The notes under the pieces: model-generated
Told to the model about the DNA's origin: nothing
Database searches by the model: none
Seen by the model: only the letters and a program-made list of their open reading frames with translations
Position numbers and translations under genes: made by a program
NCBI GenBank assembly: GCA_030705695.1
Contig: JAUZPX010000040.1
Location: 1-16,893, forward strand
Direction: 5' to 3'
DNA from: Bacillota bacterium
GTDB taxonomy: Bacteria; Bacillota; Clostridia; Oscillospirales; Acutalibacteraceae
Length of the DNA: 16,893 bases
Shown here: positions 7,620 through 13,261 of the stretch, in pieces
How the letters are laid out: every line of letters starts with the position of its first letter
Position numbering within the stretch: position 1 is the first letter of the stretch

Positions 7620-7739
7620 TTATTGATGTTTTTTGGGTTTCTTTGCCGGGACTATTTCCGTTGCAGCTATGGGTTGTACAGTAACCTTATCGGCTATTTT
7701 TTTCTTTTTTTTCAACTTTTTCGGATTCTTGTCTCCCAT
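7620..7739 (-). CDS. Lys-rich microprotein, 39 aa (copy B)
   Basis: This ORF encodes MGDKNPKKLKKKKK followed by a neutral middle (VTVQPIAATEIVPA) and a KKPKKHQ tail. It resembles the 34-residue product at 1026-1130 in the N-terminal K-N-P-x-K-L-K-K-K-K block, overall size and basic tail, and that recurrence is the reason to believe it. The Shine-Dalgarno is weak (an AGAAGAGAG stretch 9-10 nt upstream). It is the first ORF downstream of the CIRCE promoter and leader hairpins, and precedes the glycosyltransferase by 95 nt. No signal peptide or membrane helix. Function unknown; nucleic-acid contact is only a guess from charge. Confidence 0.6.
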   Translation of the reverse strand: MGDKNPKKLKKKKKIADKVTVQPIAATEIVPAKKPKKHQ

Positions 7740-7782
7740 TCAAAATCACTCTCTTCTCGTTTTGGGGAAAATAAACGTAATT

Positions 7783-7798
7783 TATAAATCGATTTATA
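7783..7798. repeat. 16-bp perfect palindrome
   Basis: TATAAATCGATTTATA is its own reverse complement. It lies between the leader terminator and the microprotein start, 44 nt before the ATG at 7739. It could be an operator for a dimeric repressor or a small RNA hairpin, or chance in AT-rich DNA. Confidence 0.45.
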
Positions 7799-7816
7799 CT
7801 TACCCTGCTTATTAAA

Positions 7817-7845
7817 AAAAGTCACTTTAATAAAAAGTGACTTTT
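7817..7845 (-). terminator. Leader terminator/attenuator-like hairpin
   Basis: A perfect 12-bp stem (7817-7828 pairing with 7834-7845) with a 5-nt loop is followed on the minus strand by a run of T residues (7820-7814, partly in the stem). It lies about 55 nt downstream of the predicted start of the CIRCE promoter, so it should end a short leader RNA unless bypassed. The stem is symmetric enough to act on the plus strand too. Confidence 0.7.
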
Positions 7846-7860
7846 CGTAGTTTCATCCAT
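7822..7860 (-). CDS. Possible 12-codon leader ORF
   Basis: The minus strand encodes MDETTKSHFLLK with its stop codon inside the terminator stem (7822-7824). There is no clear Shine-Dalgarno and no run of one regulatory amino acid, so this may be chance. It is listed because a stop inside a leader hairpin is the layout needed for translation-controlled attenuation. Confidence 0.15.
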   Translation of the reverse strand: MDETTKSHFLLK

Positions 7861-7870
7861 TTTTATCTTT

Positions 7871-7897
7871 TTAGCACTCATCGCCAGTAAGTGCTAA
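7871..7897 (-). promoter_or_regulatory. CIRCE operator (HrcA binding site)
   Basis: TTAGCACTC, 9 nt, then AAGTGCTAA matches the CIRCE consensus TTAGCACTC-N9-GAGTGCTAA at 17 of 18 positions with exact spacing. It sits at the predicted transcription start of a minus-strand promoter, as at groESL and dnaK operons. HrcA would repress here and release on heat or protein stress. No groES, groEL, hrcA, grpE, dnaK, clp or small heat-shock gene lies in the window. Confidence 0.92.
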
Positions 7898-7904
7898 TAT
7901 ATTT

Positions 7905-7933
7905 ACTATATCACAAGGTTTACATAATGTCAA
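7905..7933 (-). promoter_or_regulatory. Sigma-A type promoter for the CIRCE leader
   Basis: On the minus strand, TTGACA (7933-7928) and TATAGT (7910-7905) are separated by exactly 17 bp. The predicted start near 7898 falls at the edge of CIRCE, the normal layout for HrcA repression. Confidence 0.9.
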
Positions 7934-7980
7934 AGATTATCACCTCTTGATTAAGTACCCGTCGCCTCTATTAAGCAAAG

Positions 7981-8005
7981 CCTCGGCTATAATTCATGGC
8001 CGAGG
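7981..8005. terminator. Terminator-like hairpin after the decayed gene
   Basis: CCTCGGC (7981-7987) pairs with GCCGAGG (7999-8005) around an 11-nt loop, flanked by AAAG and TTTT. It would close transcription of the minus-strand remnant at 8044-8330 before the CIRCE promoter. The T tract is short on both strands. Confidence 0.5.
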
Positions 8006-8043
8006 TTTTGTACTGTTAAAAAGTGATAGATTTCCAACATATT

Positions 8044-8330
8044 TTATAGATAATCAGAAGTCCGTAGCTTCAGCTCGTCTTTGGTTTCGTTAATTTTAAG
8101 TCGCGTAAATGATGGATGATTCGTTTTAAATTTGTTTATACGGCACCTTTGAACGATTCTGATACAGCAAAATGTCTATGCTTCTTATTTCCGTCTTTGA
8201 TATCGACTGCTGCGTTCAAAACCTCATTGTCTGTCTGTTCGACGATATAGTGCAAATAGGGCAGAATGCAATTTGATATTTCCCATGTGGCACTGTTCCA
8301 TAACAACGCAGGCGTATGATCCGACCACAT
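8044..8330 (-). pseudogene. Unrecognised decayed gene, frameshifted
   Basis: A 64-codon frame (8330-8136, starting MWSDHTPALLWN and ending AVSESFKGAV) stops, and a second frame continues over 8133-8044 with gene-like content (NKFKTNHPSFTRLKINETKD followed by ELKLRTSDYL and a stop). The start has no Shine-Dalgarno. The pattern fits the 3' part of an old gene with a shift near 8133. I do not recognise the family. It is divergent from fic, and its 5' end abuts the fic promoter, so the upstream part was probably lost. Confidence 0.3.
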
Positions 8331-8345
8331 AGTATTTGATATTCA

Positions 8346-8374
8346 TTGATTATAAACCGCCCTAATGGTATAAT
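8346..8374 (+). promoter_or_regulatory. Promoter of the fic gene
   Basis: TTGATT (8346-8351) and a perfect TATAAT (8369-8374) are spaced by 17 bp, 30 nt before the fic ATG. Confidence 0.75.
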
Positions 8375-8404
8375 ATTGAAGTTAAAAGAAAGTGGGTGAG
8401 CAAT

Positions 8405-9199
8405 ATGGAAAAAGAGGCTCTTTTTAAGAAGATAGATCGGAATGCTGATGCAATAAGAAGCTATCGTCCACTATCTGAAGACGAGATAAAAGAACTGGAC
8501 GCATACTTTAAGATCGGAGTCACATATAGCTCTAACGCGTTAGAAGGTAATTCCCTGACGCTTTCGGAAACAAAAGTGTTATTGGAAGATGGTATCACGG
8601 TCGGTGGAAAGCCGATTCGGGATTGTTATGAGGCTACCGGCCATGCCAAAGCATATGATTTCATGCTGGAGCTTGCCCGCATTACTGATTTTACATTCAC
8701 CGAAAAGGGCGTCAAACGCCTTCATTATCTTTTTTATAACGGCATTGACCCGGAAAAGGCTGGTCAGTATCGAAAGGGACAGGTGTTTATCGCCGGCACG
8801 GAATATGTTCCGCCAACAGCCGATGAGGTGCCTCGCTTGACGGCAGCATTTATCGACGATTTGAACGCTAAGAAAGGTGTGCTGCATCCGGTAGAGCTTG
8901 CGGCTTACGCTCATCGTCGATTAGTGGATATTCACCCATTTCAAGATGGAAACGGGCGAACCGCTCGGTTGCTTATGAACTTGATTTTAGTCAATAAGGG
9001 CTACTGTATCGTTTCCATTCCCCCCATCCTGCGGCACGATTATATCACAGCCCTGCAGCAGGCTCAGCGGAGCAACTCTCCCAGCGACATTGCGCTTATC
9101 CAACTGATTGCCGAATGTGAGATCGAGGCACAGAAGGACTATTGCCGGATGTTTCATATCAAGTTGCCTGATCTACCCAGAGACACGCTCGAGAAATAA
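8405..9199 (+). CDS. Fic family protein (class II, self-inhibited)
   Basis: The 264-residue protein carries the full Fic catalytic motif HPFQDGNGRTAR (H177 to R188), so it should transfer AMP or another nucleotide-derived group to a target hydroxyl. Near the N-terminus SNALEG (S43, E47, G48) matches the inhibitory helix motif S/T-xxx-E-G/N, whose glutamate blocks ATP placement. Its N-terminal position makes this a class II Fic protein that needs no separate antitoxin. The C-terminal part has no recognised DNA-binding domain. I prefer the ATG at 8405 (GGGTGAG 4 nt upstream) over an in-frame GTG at 8396. It is a single-gene unit with its own promoter and two terminators, set between pseudogene fragments, which suggests horizontal acquisition. 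The target is unknown. Confidence 0.92.
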   Translation: MEKEALFKKIDRNADAIRSYRPLSEDEIKELDAYFKIGVTYSSNALEGNSLTLSETKVLLEDGITVGGKPIRDCYEATGHAKAYDFMLELARITDFTFTEKGVKRLHYLFYNGIDPEKAGQYRKGQVFIAGTEYVPPTADEVPRLTAAFIDDLNAKKGVLHPVELAAYAHRRLVDIHPFQDGNGRTARLLMNLILVNKGYCIVSIPPILRHDYITALQQAQRSNSPSDIALIQLIAECEIEAQKDYCRMFHIKLPDLPRDTLEK

Positions 9200-9219
9200 T
9201 TAAAATATAATAATCAATG

Positions 9220-9251
9220 AAAGCCTGATTCGCGAATATGAAGCAGGCTTT
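9220..9251 (+). terminator. Terminator 1 after fic
   Basis: AAGCCTG (9221-9227) pairs with CAGGCTT (9244-9250), followed by TTCTCTTT. The loop holds a smaller TTCGCGAA palindrome. It begins about 20 nt after the fic stop. Confidence 0.75.
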
Positions 9252-9260
9252 TCTCTTTAT

Positions 9261-9292
9261 AAAAGGGTCTGACCAAATGGTTAGGCCCTTTT
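9261..9292 (+). terminator. Terminator 2 after fic
   Basis: AAAAGGG pairs with CCCTTTT, and the stem continues inward with CTGACC/GGTTAG (one G-T pair) around an AAAT loop, ending in a T tract. It is a strong, near-symmetric hairpin that could also stop minus-strand transcription. Confidence 0.85.
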
Positions 9293-9300
9293 GTTATGTA

Positions 9301-9372
9301 AGGACAAATGTGATTGCCGTAGCCAATCAAGAAGGCGGCGTCGGCAAGGCAACCATCTGCCCAACCTCATAA
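9301..9372 (+). pseudogene. ParA/Soj-type ATPase N-terminal scrap
   Basis: This 23-codon open segment reads VIAVANQEGGVGKATICPTS before a stop. It matches the extreme N-terminus of ParA/Soj ATPases (ANQKGGVGKTT, the deviant Walker A), with the signature lysine changed to glutamate and nothing of the remaining protein present. No good start codon. It sits directly after the fic terminators and looks like debris from a plasmid or integrated element. Confidence 0.7.
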
Positions 9373-9399
9373 GCCCAGAGGCTTATAAAGATCAGTCGC

Positions 9400-9632
9400 T
9401 CATATTATCATACTCCCGATCATCGAAGAGATAAGGTTGATCCCCCTGAAATACTTTGCCGTAACGGATCCGCCCGTAAGTTCCAGCGCTACATTGTCCC
9501 CGTCGAGGACGAAATTTGTCTGGGTGCCGTTTACCGTCTTCGATTCACGCAGGCCGGACGGATCATATGTATACGTTGTATTGGCTCCGTTGACGTTGGT
9601 TTCCACCATTAATAGCTCGAGATTATCATATG
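9400..9632 (-). pseudogene. RHS/YD-repeat protein fragment
   Basis: The minus-strand frame includes TTYTYDPSGLRESKTVNGTQ followed by TNFVLDGDNVALELTGG and KYFRGINLISS, the YD-repeat and the start of the RHS core region of wall-associated or polymorphic-toxin proteins, which are normally well over 1000 residues. Here only about 75 residues remain. Homology fades upstream of 9632 and after GINLISS, and the frame stops at 9400. It has no usable start context. It is a remnant that once lay on the opposite strand to the ParA scrap. Confidence 0.75.
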
Positions 9633-9732
9633 GCCTATTCTGACACTTTGGCTGACGCTGAAAGTGCCGCAGGCTCTCCGAGTGGGGATGCAGCGTCTTT
9701 GAACGCCTAAAGGGCTGTCGGATGAAAATGGG

Positions 9733-10035
9733 TAACAAGAAGTATATGAGCATAAAGCACTGGAGCTGTTTCTGAAAGCGCTTCCAGTGCGTTTTGACTA
9801 TCCGATGATTTTGGGTAAAGGGCGTGTCATCGCACGTTTCTGTAAAAACATTTTACGACACGCCCTCCAGATTAACTTTTTTATAATAAATCCTCCTTTA
9901 TTCTCCTAGTAACTAAAGACAACAAAGCAGAACAGCCTTCAATTTTTAACAGAAGCTTTTATACTGTTTCGCTGAATAGCGCGGAGTTTTATGAGATTAG
10001 TCAAAGACAAAAGTCCGCGGATTTTCTGGAACTTC
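9733..10035. other. Non-coding stretch with hairpins, possible element remnant
   Basis: No intact gene is visible. Two hairpins stand out: GCACTGGA/TCCAGTGC (9757-9764 with 9783-9790, then TTTT) and GGGCGTGTC/GACACGCCC (9820-9828 with 9857-9865) enclosing a smaller GTAAAA/TTTTAC stem. A plus-strand frame is open over 9736-9906 (57 codons, beginning QEVYEHKALELFLKALP) but has no suitable start and no recognised family. Together with the neighbouring scraps this looks like worn-down mobile or repeated DNA. Confidence 0.4.
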
Positions 10036-10053
10036 ATACTACTTAAATAGTAT
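10036..10053 (+). promoter_or_regulatory. BlaI-type operator 1
   Basis: ATACTA-6 nt-TAGTAT is an inverted repeat overlapping the first base of the -35 box. The same half-sites recur at 10094-10111, as expected for dimeric BlaI/MecI repressors. Confidence 0.85.
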
Positions 10054-10081
10054 TGACAGTCTCGTTTTGCTGTGATAATAT
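10053..10081 (+). promoter_or_regulatory. Promoter of the blaI-M56 operon
   Basis: TTGACA (10053-10058) and TAATAT (10076-10081) with 17-bp spacing, bracketed by the two BlaI-type operators, so the operon should be autorepressed. Confidence 0.85.
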
Positions 10082-10093
10082 GGGCTCATCATT

Positions 10094-10111
10094 ATACTAT
10101 CGAAATAGTAT
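10094..10111 (+). promoter_or_regulatory. BlaI-type operator 2
   Basis: ATACTA-6 nt-TAGTAT lies just downstream of the predicted start site and directly before the GGAGGG Shine-Dalgarno of blaI. The centre-to-centre distance from operator 1 is 58 bp. Confidence 0.85.
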
Positions 10112-10123
10112 GGAGGGTATCGA

Positions 10124-10483
10124 ATGGAAATCAAGCTTTTTGATTCCGAACTAAAAGTAATGGCTGTTCTTTGGAAAGAAGGAGATACAACAGCCAAGAA
10201 AATTTCGGATATTCTCAAAGAGCAGGTAGGATGGAACATAAACACGACTTATACGCTTATAAAAAAATGTATTGCAAAAGGTGCAATCAAACGCAGCGAG
10301 CCAAATTTCCTGTGCCATGCATTGATTGCGAAAGAACAGGTGCAGGATCAGGAAACAAACTTATTGATAAAAAGAGTATTTGACGGTTCCGCTGATTTAC
10401 TTTTTGCGTCGCTGTTAAGCAGGAAAAAGCTGTCCAATGAGGAAATTAAGAGGCTTAAACAGATTGTAGATAATTTGAAATAG
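10124..10483 (+). CDS. blaI: BlaI/MecI/CopY family transcriptional repressor
   Basis: The 119-residue protein has the family's winged-helix N-terminal domain (LFDSELKVMAVLWKEGDTTA, ISDILKEQVGWNINTTYTLIKKCIAKGAIKR) and a C-terminal helical dimerisation region (LLSRKKLSNEEIKRLKQIVD). Family members bind TACT/AGTA-type operators as dimers and are inactivated by proteolysis set off by a membrane M56 protease. The ATG at 10124 follows GGAGGG by 6 nt. Two matching operators flank its promoter. The M56 gene starts 10 nt downstream in the same operon. The true target genes are not visible here, so the name reflects family rather than a proven role in beta-lactam resistance. Confidence 0.92.
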   Translation: MEIKLFDSELKVMAVLWKEGDTTAKKISDILKEQVGWNINTTYTLIKKCIAKGAIKRSEPNFLCHALIAKEQVQDQETNLLIKRVFDGSADLLFASLLSRKKLSNEEIKRLKQIVDNLK

Positions 10484-10493
10484 GGCGGTAAAT

Positions 10494-11819
10494 ATGAATA
10501 TTCTTCAAATGAGTTTTTCTGCGGCAGTCCTTATTATTGCAATCGTTATTCTCCGCGCGCTAAGTGTGTACAAGCTGCCTAAAAAGACATTTCTTATTTT
10601 ATGGTACATAACGCTATGCCGCTTGCTTGTCCCGTTTTCAATTCCATCACGTTTCAGCTTGTATACGGGTATTCGCATGCTAAGGCAAACCTCCGATGGG
10701 AAGCTTTTCGTTCCGCCCGTTGCCATAACCGGAACGCCGGTTGATTTATTCGGTATAACCGGCAATGCCGGTACGTCGGTTTTTTCTAATGGTGCCACTT
10801 CAGCGGTGTCTCCGTCAGCTTCTCCGCTTGTTCTTGTTTGGCTTATTGGCATGGCATTTTGCACAATCTTTTTTATGGTATCCTATATCAGGTGCTGCAA
10901 AGAATTCAGCGTCGCGCTGCCTTTCGAAAACAAGTTTATAACGCTTTGGAAGCAGGAACATCCCATGAGACTGCCTGTCAGAATCAAATGCAGCGACAGA
11001 ATAAAAGCTCCGCTCACTTACGGGGTTTTCCGGCCTGTAGTACTTCTGCCCGTGAAATCCGATTTGACGGATGAAACAGAGCTTCGGTATGTACTTGCTC
11101 ATGAGTATATGCATATCAAACGGTTCGACACGTTAACAAAATTGCTGCTTACATGCGCCCTGTGCGTTCATTGGTTTAACCCTTTTGTTTGGATAATGTA
11201 TTTTCTTGCCAACCGTGACATAGAGCTGTCGTGCGATGAAGCCGTGGTAATGACGTTCGGAGTATCCGTAAAATCAGTTTATGCCTTGACGCTCATAGGA
11301 TTAGAGGAAAGAAAAAGTCTTTTCACCCCACTGTGTAATAATTTCAGCAAGAATGCGATCGAAGAAAGGGTGACCGCAATTATGAAAATCAAGAAGCATT
11401 CAATACCGGTAATTATAGTCGCCGCACTGCTTGTGGCCGGTATAACCGTTGGTTTTGTCACCTCAAATGTCCATGACATCTCTATTTCTGAGGATGCCGG
11501 GAATTCTGACACTCTGCCTGTAAGCACTCCAGCCATCAAAAATGAAACAACCACTAAGCCTGCTGCCAGCGCTTCTTCCCTAACCGAAAATAGTATCCAG
11601 GGAGATTCTGAAACCGATGAGGAAAGCGTGAGCATATCCAAGCGTTATTATCCTATTTTGGGAGAATACCTTTTAACCCGCATCGATATGGAAACTGGTG
11701 ATTCTAAAGTAAGCTTTGATAATGGAGCAACCTGGCTGTTTTTACGTATTGATCCGAAAACCAGTGAAGCGGAATACAGCGCTGACGGAGTAACCTGGCA
11801 GTCAGCGCCGACAGATTAG
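10494..11819 (+). CDS. M56 family membrane metalloprotease, BlaR1-like, no PBP sensor
   Basis: The 441-residue protein has membrane segments near 8-21, 33-48, 111-132, 214-237 and 303-322 and the zinc protease motif HEYMH (203-207) with a third-ligand candidate E244 in DIELSCDEA, as in BlaR1/MecR1 proteases that cleave or trigger cleavage of BlaI. The extracytoplasmic C-terminal part (about 325-441) is a Ser/Thr-rich linker followed by a short domain with two FDNGATW/SADGVTW segments. It is far too short for the roughly 250-residue penicillin-binding sensor of true BlaR1 and lacks an SxxK-type sensor. The signal is therefore probably something other than a beta-lactam acylating this protein. 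It is co-transcribed with blaI. Confidence 0.88.
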   Translation: MNILQMSFSAAVLIIAIVILRALSVYKLPKKTFLILWYITLCRLLVPFSIPSRFSLYTGIRMLRQTSDGKLFVPPVAITGTPVDLFGITGNAGTSVFSNGATSAVSPSASPLVLVWLIGMAFCTIFFMVSYIRCCKEFSVALPFENKFITLWKQEHPMRLPVRIKCSDRIKAPLTYGVFRPVVLLPVKSDLTDETELRYVLAHEYMHIKRFDTLTKLLLTCALCVHWFNPFVWIMYFLANRDIELSCDEAVVMTFGVSVKSVYALTLIGLEERKSLFTPLCNNFSKNAIEERVTAIMKIKKHSIPVIIVAALLVAGITVGFVTSNVHDISISEDAGNSDTLPVSTPAIKNETTTKPAASASSLTENSIQGDSETDEESVSISKRYYPILGEYLLTRIDMETGDSKVSFDNGATWLFLRIDPKTSEAEYSADGVTWQSAPTD

Positions 11820-12096
11820 TACGCTGAATAACGTCAAGATCGCCCTCATAACTCACTGGATTAATCTTTTTTACATTGCAAATCCGACTGCCCTAAAATG
11901 GGGGTGGGGTCAAAATAAAGGAAAATTTATAGGCAAGTTTTATTTAGATAAATGCACATAGTTCGTGGGAAGTTGCCCAAGGCCCCTGTTGCTAAAGCCA
12001 AAACTGGGTATTTTACAGGCTGCAAATATGAGCCGCATTAGAAATGCGGCTCATATTTGTTGAAATTATTTATTTATTGAGCGCTATTCATATTCA
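11820..12096. other. Intergenic region between convergent units
   Basis: No gene is visible. The strand switch between the blaI operon (plus) and the secreted protein gene (minus) falls here. Besides the long hairpin at 12023-12059 I see only a CCC/GGGGG-rich patch at 11890-11910 and a TTTTTT run at 11867-11872, not a clear second terminator. Confidence 0.5.
12023..12059 (-). terminator. Long perfect hairpin at convergent gene ends
   Basis: A 17-bp perfect stem (12023-12039 with 12043-12059, core GAGCCGCATT/AATGCGGCTC) encloses a 3-nt loop. It is 38 nt past the stop of the minus-strand secreted gene. The adjoining T tract is short on both strands, but position and stability fit a bidirectional terminator. 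Confidence 0.7.
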
Positions 12097-12588
12097 TTAT
12101 CTGACAGACCAGATTCTATAATATGAGCTCGAGGTTATTGATGAGCTACTATTGTTGACTATTTTGACATAGTAGCCGGCAGTTGACCCATCCATTGTAC
12201 ATTCCAAGGCATATTGTCCGTTTGACAATGTCGGATAGCCGGTGGATATGTAAGTTCCGCTTGGGTAATAAAACTCCACATAAAATGATTTTGTAGAGTA
12301 ACAATCAAAATATAATCCATCACTATTTGTAAAATAATAAGAAGACCACGTGTATGATTTTGCAGTCCAATTATGATGAACGTTATAACCATACCATGAG
12401 GAAGGCGCATAGGTTGTAGGCGGTGCAGTTGCCTGCAAACCGTTTGAGGCCGCTGGAGGATTATACGCTAATGTTCCTTTGGTTACAGTAATAGGTGAGC
12501 TATTTGTATTAATGTCTGTCGCAAAAGCTATAGTAGCCATTGAAAATGCTATGCACATAGCCATAACAATGCATAAAAATTTCTTCAT
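12097..12588 (-). CDS. Small secreted protein of unknown function
   Basis: The 163-residue product has a clear Sec signal peptide (MKKFLCIVMAMCIAFSMATIAFA, likely cut after AFA at 23). The mature part is rich in Ser, Tyr, Thr and Asn, with SSYYFTNSDGLYFDCYSTKS and YALECTMDGSTAGYYVKIVN segments that look like beta strands. Two cysteines (in FDCYS and LECTM) could form a disulfide outside the cell. AGGAGG stands 8 nt before the ATG. It is the last gene of the probable ECF sigma operon, 170 nt after the other secreted gene. I do not recognise the family. It could be a surface, bacteriocin-like or adhesion protein, without positive evidence for any. Confidence 0.75.
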   Translation of the reverse strand: MKKFLCIVMAMCIAFSMATIAFATDINTNSSPITVTKGTLAYNPPAASNGLQATAPPTTYAPSSWYGYNVHHNWTAKSYTWSSYYFTNSDGLYFDCYSTKSFYVEFYYPSGTYISTGYPTLSNGQYALECTMDGSTAGYYVKIVNNSSSSITSSSYYRIWSVR

Positions 12589-12758
12589 TGATAAAACCTC
12601 CTAATAAATTTTACATTTTTGTTTTTGAACATCTTAGCTAGATAGTATGATAATAAAACGTTGATCTAGGAACTCCTTGTGATTTTAAATTTCCATTGGA
12701 CTCACCTTCTTTACGTAATGGCGAAATACTTGAGTTAAAAAGATGCAGTATTGTAAGC

Positions 12759-13187
12759 TTAATACGTTCTTTCCTGCGAATAAAATGAAGCCGTTTCTAA
12801 AAGGGTGCCGCTGGAATTGTAAACCTTAGCTGTAGAGCATACCCTGTACCTGCCGCTTCCAACATAATAATAGTTTTCGACAATCAAGCCCCGACCCGGA
12901 CCGGAATCACTCCACGACTTAATGGTTGACCATTTGCTGTTTGCGTATTTCTGTAGCGAAACAGTCAGACTCGTTTTGTATGAAGTGCTTGAGGAGTCCA
13001 CAGACCCTACACAATCTGCTTTTCCGGCAGAGTCAATGCCAAGCCCCGCAATGAGCAACAAGATGTGCGTATATTGGGGGGACACCACACTTTCGGCTTC
13101 AAGACTTTTTGCGTCTGCTGCGTAAGCGGGAGCAGATAAAAGGAATACCATAAGTACCGCTAGACAAATGCTGATTGTTTTTTTCAT
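12759..13187 (-). CDS. Small secreted protein, possibly DUF6147-like
   Basis: The 142-residue product has a signal peptide (MKKTISICLAVLMVFLLSAP, cleavage likely after AYA at 23). The mature part contains SYKTSLTVSLQKYANSKWST, the GRYRVCSTAKVYNSSGTLLE strand pair and two cysteines (DCVGS, RVCST). This pattern recalls small exported Clostridia proteins annotated as DUF6147, but I assign that from memory of pattern only. GGAGG lies 9 nt before the ATG. It begins 74 nt after the DUF4367-like gene on the same strand with no terminator seen, so it is probably part of the ECF sigma operon and exported in response to it. Confidence 0.75.
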   Translation of the reverse strand: MKKTISICLAVLMVFLLSAPAYAADAKSLEAESVVSPQYTHILLLIAGLGIDSAGKADCVGSVDSSSTSYKTSLTVSLQKYANSKWSTIKSWSDSGPGRGLIVENYYYVGSGRYRVCSTAKVYNSSGTLLETASFYSQERTY

Positions 13188-13261
13188 AAAATAATACCTC
13201 CTTTGTTATTTTCTATAATAAAAAACAACTCAGGAGGCATATTGCAACATTTATTAAAATT

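Noticed and set aside
12590..12758. Open minus-strand frame through the gap between the two secreted genes
   Set aside because: No start codon with a binding site and no recognisable motif. It also overlaps the end of the upstream gene in another frame.
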